A DNA stretch of 64,000 bases, taken from contig JAXRKN010000009.1 in assembly GCA_038502055.1 (NCBI GenBank), forward strand, positions 62,001 through 126,000, read 5' to 3'. The notes beneath the pieces are model-generated. The model did no database searches and had not been told where the DNA came from. It saw nothing but the letters and a program-made list of their open reading frames with translations. The position numbers and the translations under genes were made by a program. The stretch comes from Tanytarsus gracilentus. Taxonomy: Eukaryota; Arthropoda; Insecta; Diptera; Chironomidae. Of this stretch, positions 14,001 to 28,600 are shown in pieces (position 1 is the stretch's first letter; each line of letters opens with the position of its first letter).

Positions 14001-16754
14001 TTATACAAAGTAGTCCAACTTAATACGTTCTAAGCTTATATTCACATAAAAGAATGTTAAAGGAAGGTGGTAGTAAAAGGAGAATGATTAAAGGAGAGAA
14101 ATGAGAAATTGAGTAGTCAAAATGTGAGGGGGTGCGGGTCAGTAAAACCTTTAACAAATTACGCTCGATTTCCTCTCAGGTTGAGCACTTTTTTTGCTAA
14201 CAAGTCTCTCTCTTTCAATTTACACCATTAATGCTAAATTATTTGTCGTTTCCATTCCATTTCCACCATTAGAATTACGCTTCGAGCTTTTGCGTAGGCG
14301 AAATTAATTGGGTGTGTAAAAATATTCTTCGACTTAAAGCCAGGAATTTTCCTCCTTTTTTCCACATCACTTGCAAACAAAGAAAGAAAAAGAATATTTT
14401 ATTTATGATTCCTTTGAGTGTGATAAAAGAAATTTCTTCTTTTTGTGATTGCTTGGAAGTAGCTGAAAACAGAAGCACGGAAAAAATGCTGTGCACACAT
14501 AAAAGAAAATTTCCTCATCATCATTTCACCTTTTTTCATTTGAAATTGTTTTAAATATTTTAAAAATTTAACAACTCCGTCGTCGCTTCCCCCCCAAAAA
14601 AAGGCTTTCTGTTTATTTATTATTAAAAATGAATAAATAAATATTTATGTGCATGCAAATTTTCTATGCTAAATATTTACATCACTCGCTATGGGAACGA
14701 AGACAGACTGAAGAAGATTTTTTACTTAAACTCTCTCTGGAGGAAAAAAGACGAAAAGTTATGAGACGCTTGAAATTTAATGAAAATGTTGATGATATAA
14801 ATTTTGAGGGTTCGGTGATGCATCGTTGAATATTTTTTTTGTTGAAATTTTGAAGGAAAAAATATATATGAGACTTAATTAAAAATGGTAATGTCTTGCT
14901 GCAGGTGCTTTGATCTTTTTTAGAATAAATTATTACGTAGAAAAAGTATGGAAAGTTTTTTAAAAGCTCAACGAAACAAAAAACAATCAAAGCTTTTTAT
15001 CTAAACTTTAATGAATCATAAAATTGACACTAAAAAATTGTAAAGTAGATAAGAACTTAACCACTCCATCAAATTATTGGACATGATGGAAAAACTCATC
15101 GAATTTCTATTAAAAAAAATTGCTGCTTAAAAAGAGATTTAATTTTTTTACTCGCTCCAAGAAATTTATGATTGATTGCATAAAATTTATGATAATGAGA
15201 TTTCTCTCGAGAAATTAAATTGATGGAAATTTTTCATTCGCTTCCGCCCGAAGTTGTCAACAACAATGTTTAATTTTTTTTATTATAAAGACATAGACTA
15301 CTGGAAGTGATGGTGGTGGTGGCCATTACAATAAGGTAGAATATATCTATTATTTTTCAAGGGTGTGTAATAAAACATCCTGGCGCCATTCAATGAAACG
15401 ACTCAATGCGGCAAGTAGCGCGGCAGCACTTAAAGCGCATCGCTAATGCTTGTCATTTTACTGTTTCACAATTTAATGAGATTTTTCTACATCTTTCTCT
15501 TTCCGTAGTGTGGCTGCAACTATCGGAGCTGAGTGTGCGAGGAAAGAACTTTGATTCGAGTGCTTTTTTATGCTGACTAAAAGAAGAGAGACGAGAACGC
15601 GAGAGGGATTAAAATGATGAATTGAAAACTTGACAAGATCTTGAGCATTTACAAAGTGCTACAGCGAAATCTGAAGGAAGGATGAATAAAGTTGTAACCG
15701 ACAGTTATTTGAAATAACCCAGACACTCCATCATAAGACAGAAATATAATTGAAATTGGCAATGGGAACCTTGAGCATCCGTTGCAGTTGGTAAAAGTTT
15801 ATCGTCATCCTATCTCTCTTGCCCATCTTTATATGGTGTGGATAAACGAAGTGCATTTATCATCTCAAGTACCTTCAACCAATTAACTCGCTCATGCTTC
15901 TTCATAATTCAGCGCATCCCAAAGAAGAGAAAAAGGAAAAATATTTCACTGGAGTTTGCACAATCTAATTAATTTCTTCTCTATCTCTCCCTTCACTCTC
16001 GCTGTATGTGTGTGCAATGCGAGAGTTGACATTAATCATTTTGACGATGACGATATACGAATGTAATTGAAGGAGAATGAGCATCAATTAAATAGCGAGA
16101 ATATAATCGTTTTGGAAGACTAACGACTTCAACACTGAGTAATTTGCCGCCATTGTGCGCTATTTGAACATCTCTGTCACTTAATTCAGAGAATCAATAT
16201 AATTGAGTCCTTAACAGTACGGAAATTTAAATTTAATGGTTAATTTATTTAGAGAATTTATTTTTCCTTAAAATCTTTTACAAAACACTTTAGAAAGCTT
16301 TTAAAAATCTTAAAAGAAGAACTTCAAAAAGTTGGACAAAGAGCTTTTAAAACTTTCACATTAACTTTTTAATTTTTTAATTTTAATTTTCCAATTAAAA
16401 AAATTAATGAATAATTTTAACATCAAACCCAGATGATTTTTAACCATCAAAATTTATCTTCCATCCCGTTTTGATTGACTCATTTAAAAATGTCACTCCA
16501 TTAGATATCAATGGATTCTAAACTTGATAAATGAACGACTAACATTTTGCTACTCAAACATGCCATGAGTGAGTGAGCAACAAAGTATATAAAAAAAGTG
16601 TACACAAAGCATAAAGAAAAAAGGCGTGTTTATGAAAAAGAAGAAACTTTGACAAGAGTGTGAAGTGAAAATTGAAAAACTTATTATAACCATAAAAATT
16701 GCGAACAAGGAGTAAATATTATGCCAAGGTGCTGGTTTAATAAAGTAACGGGCT
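11062..16754. other. Gene-free stretch upstream of the tetraspanin gene
   Basis: No supported gene. Short frames are Lys/Phe/Ser-rich and have no domain signature. A less AT-rich segment around 15360-15560 (for example 'ggcaagtagcgcggcagcac') is the only part that stands out. It may be regulatory for the tetraspanin gene starting at 16755, but that is inference. Confidence 0.5.
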
Positions 16755-19700
16755 ATGTTTGTGATGGTTATGTCAGTTCGCAGATCAAACGCCGTTTTTC
16801 ATACCGAAACGGTATCTAAGGATAAAATCAACATCAATCATAAGAATTTGAATAACAATAACTTGATCAAAAGCATCAACTCCATCAATACGCATCTCCA
16901 AATCATACAGAATAAAGACAGCGACAAAAACAGTTTCGATAAAAATATAACTCGAATATTGCCAATCTCATCTGTCGATTCATCAACAATATTGTCGCCA
17001 ACGGCTTTGACAGCCGCACAAAATTCAGCACAAAACTCAACAAACAAGTTTTTATTGACTGAACTGAATAATTATCGTAAGCCAACAACAACAACTACTA
17101 CAATACAGGTGAGTATGTATGATGTGAAATGGGTGAATGTTGCTTGGGTCCGCTTTAAAAACTCAAAAAAGATAGAGATTAAAAGCTTTCAAGCTTTCAA
17201 GCTTTTGCATTAATTCAATCTCTCCAAATCAATTAAACTTAAAATCTCTGCAAGTTAATCGGACTTAATCCACTCGAACCCCAAACTACCCATATCAAAC
17301 ACGGAGAGCAATTGTTTAAACAAGCATGAGCATATATACATTCAGGATACGGCCACATTTATGCTTGTTGCACATGTTTCCCCTCTTAAATTTGCATGAA
17401 AATGGTGTAGTGGCTTTTGACTCTTAAACAAACGAAAACATTATTAATTTTTGATTATGTTCATGAACCACAGGTACCAGTCGCAACGATACTGAACGAT
17501 CTGAGCCCTCTACCGACTGCGCCGGCAAAGGATTTTAGGAGTAAGCTTCGCTTTTTGATGAGACCTATGAACCACTTGGGCTATACAAGTAATTCGCCCG
17601 ACGTGAAGGCCATGCGGTAAATATTTGATGATGTTTGAGGAGGAAGATAAAAAAAAGTTAATTTCATTGTTCGCAATTTCTTTACAGGTATTACAGATTG
17701 TGGATTTATACTTGCAACGCAGTTTTATTAATGGCAGTCGTTATTTTTTGTGGATTTGCTGGAAACGTTTTAGTAGCCGACTACAGACGCTTATTGATAA
17801 ATGGATTGAATCTATCCCAGCCGAGTTTTATTTATGCTTATTTTGCTTTGCTGGTGCAATCAGGTGAGAGAATAAGACACTAATTGAGGCTTGCATAATG
17901 AAGCAATTTTCTCTCGCTCTAGGTTTCTTACAATTAATAGGGTGTCTTGGTGCCTTAAGATTATCCGAGAAATTACTGAACGCTTACTGGTTACTATTAC
18001 TCGTACTACTAATAGGAGATGCAATTTTAGGAATTTTCTGGATGTTCAAGTTTGATAGGATAATGCAGGAGCTTCAACCGATGCTTAGGTTCGTAGTTGA
18101 AAATGATTTTTTATTGACGTTGACATTGAATTTATATTTCTGTCACATAAAATGGCTCAGATCGAAATTGCCAATCTTTATGATTCGAGAGGACTTTGGA
18201 GGTTGAGTAACATGCGAAAAAAAATCGACTGTCAAAAACAAATTTGTTTACATTACTGGATGAATGTAAACAAATTATTTTTTCTGAATTCGTAAATAAA
18301 AATTTTCTATAGCTTTAATCTATAAGAATGTTACATCTCCTCCAAATTGTTCTCGTAAGTTTCTTCTCAGAAAGAAGAAACTGTGTGCAGAGATGTGGAA
18401 ATAAGACATGACGTGGCTCTTCATATTGACCCTTTTCATATTATTCTCTCACAAACACATCTAGATATCGCCTGGCACACGAGTATGGAATGAACACAGA
18501 ATTTACAGTTTTATGGGATCGACTGCAGAGTGATAATAAGTGTTGTGGCGTTACTGGATCGCAAGTAAGGGACCAAACATATGTTTACGAATTAAATTAA
18601 ATTCCATTCAACTTATTAGCTCCAATACATTTTAATAAGTGTGTTTGTTGAGTAAAAGTGATAATTATGTGAAATTTAATTAAAAACTATCCTCATGGCA
18701 ATTCACCTTTTATCATCATCACATACAGACATTATAATGTGGAAAAAGAAGAATAAAAAGTGTCGAGTAGAAAAATGGGGCTTCATTTTCAGTGTAGCAA
18801 GTCTACAATGTGTTAATGACATTGCCTTAAGGGAATGAAGAAATTTAATCAATGATTTGAAACGAGGAGTTGAAGCTGAAAATGTTTCATTAAAGTAATT
18901 CAAACCATTTCAACTGTCCATCCCTTGTTTTTTTATACGAAACATTGCTTTTATCTTTATATCTTTTCATTACATTTCTCTCTCTTTCCGTTGCATCACT
19001 TTTATAGGATTTTTCCGCAAATCCAAACCGAACATATCCAAGTTCATGCTGTGCGTCAGACATTACCGACCAAATCAGTATAAGTTCACATAAACCATTG
19101 GCATCAGCCGTTGTATATAAAATGGAAGAGGGTCTTAGGGAACACCAACGAAACATAAGCGATCTCGTGTTAAATCATGTGATATCGAAGAATGCAATTA
19201 GCGGACTCGATAGTACGGTTGGTGCTACACTCAACAGTGAGAATAGAATTATTGCAAGTTGTCGCGTTGTCTATCAGCAGGTTCGTATCTCTCGATTTTT
19301 TTATCATTTCCTTTTTAATTTTTATGTTTTTCTAACATGAGAGGTGCTTTTATCATTATGATGTGATAAAAAGTATATCAGCACTCAGTTCATTGAACTG
19401 CCCACATGAAGAGGGATTGAGAGCTTGAAACATAAAACTTTTTTTTATGATGCTAATTAAAATGGGAATGCTTAAGTGACCTTTTTATGCTGCTAATGTT
19501 GAAAAAGTCAAAGTCAACTTGAAACTTTTCCCCTTCATTGACTCTCAACATCTCTTAATCTCCACTGGCGAGGATGATGAAAAGTTTTTCGTGACTTGTA
19601 CGAAATAATTAGCTTCGAGTATAGTGAAAGTTATAGTTTTAGAGCAGCTGACAAAATTCCTGAGCGCTTTCATGCGAAATAGCTAATAGGTGTATTAAGT

Positions 19701-22598
19701 TAGAGAGTTGGGACGTAAAAGTTATCGTATCTCATGTCTTCGGAACAATATAGGACGGAAAATTCAATGATTTAGCTAAAAATTATTAATTTTAAGAAAA
19801 ACTTGTTTTAATCTTAGATTAAATTTTAATCCAGGATTTAATTTTTGATAAATTTAAATTTTTTAACCAAAATAATTTTTTTCAAAAATTTAATTTTGAT
19901 TAAATTTCCCAAACTTCCTTCCGGTTAATATATCCAAAAAACTTTTCTAACTGTCGATTTTATCTCAATCAATATTTCTTGATAGGGTTGCATGGATGCT
20001 CTGATTCAGTGGCTACGGCAGACAGCGGACATTCTTTTCGTAATAGGATATTGCGTAATAGCATTTCTAAAATTATGTTTTCTCGGCATTTTACGGTACG
20101 AAATTAAGGAGATGATACAGAAAATAAAGCTACTACAGCAAGAAATAGCACAATCGATACTCAATAACGAAATTGCTGAGCAGCATCTACAACAGGTAAA
20201 AAAATGTTATCTCTCTTAAATTAGGTTGTCTTCTCCACCTCCTGCCGCTGCCTTTTATTCTTTCATGATGCCTTTGATGACGTAGTAATCGAAAATTTTC
20301 TCCATGAATAATTTATTCAAATAGATACCGGTAAATGGCGGAATGAACATACACACGGAGCCGAAAGTCGGTAATCGAGATCGAGAACTGACGCGAATAG
20401 GTTCAGCAGAGAGTGAAAGAGAATCGCTTCTGCATTCGGAAATGACACCGCAATTTACAGCGAAACATAAACAGCTCTACGCTTGCATGAACGAGCATGG
20501 GAGAGGTTGTGGTAATGGAGGTTGTGATTCGGATACAAATTCAAATAGTGCATTAATTGTCGATGATGCCAATACAGCCACGTCATCAACATCGGCTACG
20601 AAGACAATAAACGGCAATGGAAACAATAACTATGAACTGTCGGAATTTGACACGAAAACATCGACGTACAGGTTAGGTGAACTTTAAACTTTAAATTTAG
20701 TACTTTAGCATCGATACGTGACGTGTCACGCTTTAAAATACATCCCCAGTGGCATTGCGAGTGATTTATTTGAATAATTGAAGTGATTGCCACACGGTAA
20801 TTAAATTATTAAGCGCCACTCAATGACAATTTTTTTTATTGCCGATCATAATAGAGTATGAAATTTTATGCGGCATTATAAAATTGAAAATTGCACTCAA
20901 TTTAATTTTCATATTCTTTATTGAAAAGTTTTATGAAAATTGTGCAATTTTTGCATTTTATCGACTTCTTCCGCATGCAAACAGTTTCTCTCCTTTTTCG
21001 AAACTAGTTATTCAAGCAGAAAGTTTATTATTATAGATTCCATTGCGATACCGAAAAGTGCACTTTATGCAATCGGAGAGTTTTCATAACTCGATGGGAA
21101 GAAGCATTCTAATAGTTTCGCATTCTGAATGTTGTTGAGGAGTGAATGGAGGGGTTATAACAATGCAATCAAAGTGAAATGTTTTTCTCTTCTGCAATAA
21201 TATAGAAAATATTAAATAGGATTTTCTCCATTGTCGAATGAAGCTTATTCTCTACCTTTGACACACTTGACAACCCATTTATAAGGTATTTCGTATTTCT
21301 ATGGATATTTCTTGATCAGTGGGTTTGTACAGATAAAAGCTTAGCAAGCTAAATGGAAAATATGTTTTGCGCAGGAGAAATGAAAAGTTTTGAAGAGCTT
21401 TTATTGGAAAGTTTTGTTTCTCAATTTTGTACAAGAGAAAATTTGTTAAAATCGAAATTTATTAAAGGCGAGAGAAAACTTTTTGAAAGCTTTAATTATT
21501 TTGTGGTAATTGTTTTTTAGAAATCTTTCGTATCAAAACTTTGACACTGAAATTCACAATCATGATAAATAAAAACCTCATCATCATAAAACATTTCCCA
21601 GTTCGTCATAAATCAACTTTTCTTTTGTTCTTTTAATGACCAAATATAAATTAAACTCAGCTCGAATTTTTCAACAAAAAAAATATATAACGGAAATTCT
21701 CTGAAGCGTGAAAATGTATGAAACTTGTCTCATTTTCCGATAAGACAAAAACAACTCAAATAAAAGTTCTTTTTTTTCGTATGAGAATATCAAGCTTTTA
21801 ATAATTCAATTTCTCATAAATATACGAAGCAACTATCATAATCATTTATAAATGCACATATGGTGACATGAAAACTACATAGAAGAGACAGCATAATGAA
21901 CACTCCCCGACTCTCTCTATCACATTTTTGTGTGTTTAACGATATGATATGTAGAGAGAGAGCAAACGGTGATATAACCATATGTGACACGAATCGTCTT
22001 TTATTGCCGCACTTCACTTTCATTAAAATAATACACAGAGCTTCATGATGGCATATGCGTTTATAAACTCATAAGTTCATAACACAAGGGAGTTGAGTTT
22101 AATAAAATTATTACTAAATGATTGAATAAATATAAAGCTTTTCATATTTCTGAAAGTTTTCAACCCTTGATTATGAATTTCAATAAACTCTTGTGGCTTA
22201 ACCAATTTGTATGCTTTTCGATGAGAATTTATGGCAGTTTATATCAACATTCGACTTCCAATCAATTTTTCTCTCTGTAGTCACGAAGTCAATAAATGTG
22301 CAATGATACTTAATTTAACTTTATTATCTTCTCTTTTCGCACCGAAAATAGATTATTGAATGCTCCAACCGTTACCAAAATATGACTACGCTATTATCTA
22401 GAGCAATTGTTTGGTGAGCAGTGGCATCCTCGACGTCGTCCGAGTGGCGGTTCAATTCGAATGAGTAGACAAAATAGTATTACAATGAGCACTGTACGAA
22501 GACGTTCACGAATTACTTACGATCACGAGCAAGGAGCGCGTTTCTGTCGAGGTGCAAGCCTAGGTGATAAAAGTGATTGTGCATGTGAAGATATTTAA
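16755..22598 (+). CDS. Tetraspanin with long N- and C-terminal tails (9 exons)
   Basis: Phased exons: 16755-17108, 17474-17616, 17688-17863, 17923-18088, 18465-18564, 19008-19280, 19986-20195, 20325-20676 and 22402-22598, giving 656 residues. Four membrane segments lie near residues 170-195, 213-235, 245-270 and 416-440. The large extracellular loop has the tetraspanin CCG motif (306-308), a second Cys pair at 327-328 in a PSSCC context, and Cys398 and Cys406: six cysteines in all. It also has NRT and NIS glycosylation sequons. The family organises membrane microdomains and usually has about 230-300 residues. Here a polar Asn/Ser/Thr-rich tail of about 165 residues precedes TM1, and about 215 residues follow TM4, ending in an Arg/Ser-rich stretch (VRRRSRIT). 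The first ATG after an in-frame stop was chosen; Met4 or Met6 are alternatives. The exon 8 donor (gtgaac at 20677) is chosen for phase. I cannot assign a specific Drosophila orthologue. Confidence 0.87.
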
Positions 22599-22684
22599 GT
22601 TAATTAATTTTTTTCGTATGACTGACGAGATTATGACATAAACTAATAGATACTCAAAAAAAGAATACCACATACATATTAGGA

Positions 22685-22690
22685 AATAAA
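22685..22690 (+). terminator. Poly(A) signal AATAAA for the tetraspanin gene
   Basis: An AATAAA hexamer lies 87 bp after the tetraspanin stop codon. AT-rich DNA produces this word often by chance, so the assignment rests on position only. Confidence 0.4.
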
Positions 22691-25600
22691 AAGTTACACA
22701 CTGTAGAGCTCTTCATCATTATATAAAAAAAATGAGAAAAACTGATATTATATAAATGAAAAAATATTTTTATATTAAGAGATTGAAAGAAAATTATATC
22801 GATGATTAAGTGCAAAAGAAATTAAGTGGAAAAATTATGAGAAAAATTATTCTAAAGAGAAAATACCAAAATATAGGAAACTAAAGAATGTAATTTATAT
22901 GATTTTATGTCAAATATATCCGCAGTGCATCAGCATCACACATGAATTATAATCGTAATTTATGAATTTCAATTGAAATTAGAATTTAAGCTGATTATCG
23001 TTAATTAAAATTAATTAAATATTAAGCTGATAAAATTTAAATTAGTAAACCTAATATAAAAGCACTTTTGAATAGAGCAGAAGAAAATGGCAGAGTTGTG
23101 AGAGCATTTTGTTAATTTTACTGTGATTCTGAGAATTTCTGTTTGATTTTTTTAAGATTAAAATTATTTTTTGCTGATGTTGAAAGAAACAACTGTGTGA
23201 ACAAAATGAAAATTAAAACGTAGAATAATTTTTTAATTTATTTAATAATTTTTTCTTAATTAATTTAAAAAGAAAATCCTTGGCCCTCACAACTCTGGCC
23301 AGAAGCCATTGCTGTTGAATTTTCACACCCATAAAATAATCCCTTTCTCCCATTTAATCCAACCTCGACATGAAACTCATGCACAACATTGTCCACGATA
23401 GAAATTCCTATCAACAACACACACATCCAAGCTCTCTCATGTCACTGAAAAAATTATCATGTGAATTAAGTGGTGAGGGTCAAAAATGAGAAGGCGCATT
23501 GAATACTAAAAAAGTCGATAAAATTGATATTTTGTCACGTAATAATGCTTGAGACATTCACAACAATCGATCCTGTCAATTTATGGTAGTAACGAAAAGA
23601 GAATCAACAAAAGCAGCGAAGTGAAAGTATTTAGAGCGGAAGGAAGGATTATCGGGGTGTATTTTAGGAGTGTATCATTCTGTTAGTCAGCAGGGAGAAT
23701 TTCTTTTCTCCTTTTTTTCCTTTGAGGTTATCCGCATAAAGTAATGCCAAAACTGTCCTTGAATGTCCATGATGATTTTTCATAAGAAGCACGTAACACC
23801 AATGAATTTTTCTCCAAATAAAAAGCCATTCGCATTTCCATTATAACAATGGTGATGAAAAATGTGTAAAATGTCATGAAGGCCAATAAAATGCGAAGGA
23901 ATGGCGTAAAAGGGAAGGGAGAAAAAAGAATTAAATAGCGACAAAAAGGAGTCCGGACAATGCTTAAAGGGAAAAGAGAATGTCTTCACTTTTTTTCTGC
24001 TCGGCGAGATTTTATCAAAAGAGAATAAGATGAAAAATATTTTAAAAGTTCTGTTCAAGCTTTTGTGTAAAATGCTTGGACCGCATAAAGTTAAATTAGG
24101 AAATGTGGATGCATTTGGTGAATGTGTAACGTGAATTTTTTCTTAACGGTTTTACTAAATTTAAAATTTTAACGGGTCTTACTTTGAAATTATTTTGCAA
24201 AATTTTTCTCTCAAAGCTGGTCAAAAGTTTCATATTTCACCCTTAGCGACGGAACAAACATTCATCTGAGTAATTTTATCTGCACGTGCTTACTAAATCA
24301 CGTGCAGGCAGTTGACAACTTTTATTTGAAAAAAAAGCTAATTAAATTAAGTTCAATTGCCATGGCAACATTGTGAAAATATGAACGTCATGAATTTATT
24401 CATTATTCAAATTTAAGCTACAAAGCGAAGAAGCAAAAAGAACTTTTCAAGTGTCTTTGAAGTTTCTCATTCACGTTGCAGTTGTTTGTTTTCTTGTTTG
24501 GGGTGTGAGGAGATTCTGCAAATGGAATAATGCAGTGGAAATAATTCTCTGTCTAAAAATGAATTCAGTGTAAGTCTATAGAAGTGGAAATAATTGGATA
24601 TAATTTGGAGCATAACAGACGACGGCAGTTGCAAAAGATGTGATAAGAGTAAAAAGTGCATAAAAGTGCTTATGAAAGCTCTCTCAAGTAAGAGAAAAGT
24701 AACAGAAGGAGAATTGAGCTAAGATTAGCAATTTTATGACGACTTGCACGGTTTAAAATTTATTATTAAATAAATCTCCTCTTCTTTTCGCTTTTATGCG
24801 CAAAACAAAAAGTTCATAAAATTTTCCCTCTTATCCTTGTTTGAAGAAAAAAATATATATGAGATTTTGAAGGCTTTCCAAGTAAATCCTTATACCTTTT
24901 ACATTTCTTTCCTTTTATTTTTTTTTTTTTTTTTTATTTTTATTTTTTTTCTTAAATTTTTTATATTAATAAAAATTAATTATATTATAAATTTTTTTAA
25001 AAATTTTTTAATAAATAAAATAAATAATAAAAATAATAAAAAAAACTTTTGATATCTTAATATCTGATAAATGAGAAACGTAAGTTTAGTGGAAATTTAA
25101 TACCTATTTTTACAATATTATTTTAATTTTTTTAATAAAATAAAAAATTAATTTTTAATTAAATTAATTTTTTAATAAAATTAAAATAATTTCATAAATA
25201 AAAAACTAACAAAAAAAATCGTGAAACCGGTTATTAAAAATTTAAAATTATAACCGAAAAAAAATCTCTATTTCCAAGAAGCGTGCGATATAAGAGCAAT
25301 TTTGTGTATGAGAGTTGTGAATTAAACAGAGCACGTGGAGCATTTTATGTCAATTGCTTTCTGCTGAATGAATTCGCTTAAATTGTCCTCTTTGGGTCGC
25401 TTTAGGAGAAATTAAATTTATGAAATGTTGTGCACACTTTTAGCAAAACAAAATGATTTTGTAAAAATATTTATAAAGGTTTTTTTTAATATTTAACTTT
25501 GAACAATAAAAAAAATCCTGCAAAATTTCTTTAAAAGTCAAAAAAAAATTAAATTATAATTTCACAGCTTCATTTTATAGCTGTTCAATGTCGTGTGCAA

Positions 25601-28600
25601 AACATTTCAGTTGACAGTTATTATTTTTCAAGAACAATCTTTATCTAACGATTAGTGAGAAGAAACTAGACTCAAAATATTTCACCATAAAGTGACGTAA
25701 TTTTCGTTTGACCCCATTACAACCAAACTTTTATAACTTTATTTGCGTTCTTAACCTCCTTACGACTTTTTAAATTCAATTTATTTGTTGACCAATTTAC
25801 CGTCTAACAATGTCCACTTCTCCCTTGATGCTCAATTCTCGTTTCATAAAGTAACTTTATGACGCATGATTTTAGATTGACTTCGATGTTAAATGTCTCG
25901 GATCGCATTTCCTGTGTGTCGAACAAACATGAAGTTGTTTGCAGCTTTGCGAGCGCTTAAAATCATGAGACACACCATAATCGAAGAAATAAACTTTTTA
26001 TGATTATTTAAGGAAATTTTTAATGGGGTCGAAGCATCACTTGGATAAACCATAAAAGAGAAAGATTTTCGTGGATTTTTTTGTATTAGATTATGCGAGT
26101 TTCTATCTTAATTTTCTCCACTTCACTCACATGAAACCCAATCAAGATCCCTTAATCCATCTCACGTCAATCTGCAGCACACAAACACTCACAAAAGAGA
26201 AGAGAAAAAATCTTAATTAACATTTTTCGCTCCACTCACTCTTAATATGAATTAAAAATGAGCATAAACGAAGAGAATAAAAGTAAATGTTCATACGTAA
26301 TCAACACGATGATGATGAAAAAAATACATGTAAAATTATTTATTTTGCAAGGTGAATTACACGGGTGGAAAAACAATTCCTTATTTTAACATCAGAAAAA
26401 ATTAATCTTTATGTTTAAGTAAGAAGACGCATTAAAAATCACTCATTGAGACATATGCTTGCACAATTTGTAAAAAAAAAACAAAAAATGGAGTGCGAGA
26501 AAATGTTTTTATGGTTAAATTTAATTTTATGAAAAAAAAAGTTTAGAACATTTGAAAAATTGAGTAATTTAAAGAAATATTAAAAGTACGTTAAAATATA
26601 GTAATTTAGTGAATTTAAATTATAAATATCAAAAAACATTTTCTTTCGCTCCATACCCAAAAAAAGAAACATTTTGTAGATTGACTCTAATGCATAAATA
26701 AACGATCGTCAGTGATTCTCTATCACAAACATAAAAAGAAAGAAAAATAAATTAATCATGGAGCCCAATTTTTTCGCCAAACATTAAAATGGCACGACCA
26801 AAAAAGAGAAGAAGAGTGGGAATTCATCTCACGATGGCTCGTGACGCTCTTCAAACAAATGAAAATATATTTTTCTTTACTTCTTATTCGCCTTCGTTAA
26901 TTATTAATTAAATCTTAATTATGTACAGGAAAGAAAATTAATTGGTAAATGAAAGCTTTTAAATGAATTTAGAATTACGGAGAAAAAGTACCGAGCGCAA
27001 AGAAAATAAATAAAAAAATTGTAACTTGGTATATTGTGCTCAATATAATATAATGAAGAGCGACAAGTAGATAAAATCATATATAAATATTTTAAAATAT
27101 ATATAGCAACAACAACTTTCAAGAAAGTGTCGTTCTGAGCACATTAATTCTCTCTCTATATCTCTCTTTATCTCGCCTATAAGATGTGTAAATAAAAAAT
27201 TAATAAAGTTACAGCGAATGAACAAAAAAATTATTATTACCTAAAGTGTATAATGAACCCTGAATGGACTTAGCTTTAAGACAACTAAAAGAAGAATTTT
27301 TCTGATGAAACTGTAGATACTCGTTATCAAGTGAAAATTGCATTCATTCACAATTCATAAAACAATTATTTCGATTATAAGCACAAGTTGATGAGCGAAT
27401 TGGAAATGACGAAAAAGTTTGAAATTAAATAAAGAAATTTAAATCATAAGATAAAGTTTTAAGTTTTTACTGCCTTTAATAGTTTTGTTGGTAGAAAGTT
27501 CAAAAAGTTGAAAAATCGATTGACCTTAAACTTATGCTAAAGTTAATTCAATTAACTTAATTGAAATTTTTTTACAAATAAAAATATTTAATTCTTTAGG
27601 CTAAATTATGATTTTTTTAATTGGTTTTTGTAAAATTTTAACACTAATCAACAAATTCCAGGATTAAAATTTAAATAAGTTATTTTAATAAATCCGACTA
27701 AAATCTATGAAATGATTCAAGAAAAAATATTCCTGGATTTTTTAAGCTTAAATTAAAAAAAATGTTCTGACTCGACGAATTGCGCTAGCTGAAAAGAGTT
27801 ATGCCTAAGCACATTTAGAAAATTTAAAGTTCATTAAATATTAGACGAATAACGTTTATTTTTCCATTAGTCAATGAAATATCATGAAATGAGAAAATTA
27901 GGTAGAAATTAAAAATTAATCTCTCGTGAATTTGATAGATGACGCTTTTAATACATTTTTTATTCTGCGCGATGAGTCACATGAAGAGTATGGCAATTAA
28001 GATTGCACGAAAATTATTATTCGGCGAGTTAAAAATGATAATTTTTTCCTCAGCATCGATAACGTATCAGGACTCATTAATCATAAAATAGGTCAGTGAG
28101 TGAGCGAGCAAAGGAAATTATACGCTTGGTAATTTAACATTATTTTAATTTTTTTTCTTAAAACCTCTACTTTAAATGATATAAAAAAAAAGTTGTGTTC
28201 ATCATCATTAAAGCAAATTTTCAAATTATAATATACGGAAACCGAATAAAAGGTGATTAATAAGCAACAAAAAAGCCATTTTCATATTTTTTACAATTCA
28301 AATCCGAAGAGAAAATATGAAGAAAATGAGAAAGTCCTTGCTAATAAATAAAGAAAAACCACAATAATTTATGGTAAGCGAAAACCGCAGAAAAATATTT
28401 CACTCGAGCATAAAAACACATTCACAAAAGCCCACGCTATATTTACAATTTAAAAATGAGAAAGGGGAGGTAAGAAATCTCCTTATGAGAGGTATTAATG
28501 GAGAAAATTATATAAATAAAACTCTATTTGTTATTATTTGTATGTAAATAAAGAGAGAAAAAAAATCGAGTTTTCCGAAGAAAAAAACCACAAAGTCGTT

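Noticed and set aside
14682..14990. 102-residue - strand open frame
   Set aside because: Low-complexity Phe/Ser/Lys-rich translation overlapped by another frame on the + strand. No domain or conserved motif.
21911..21962. Inverted repeat ctctctctat/gtagagagag as a structured RNA or hairpin
   Set aside because: A simple CT/GA-rich stem within a tetraspanin intron, likely to arise from dinucleotide runs. No further structure supports a function.
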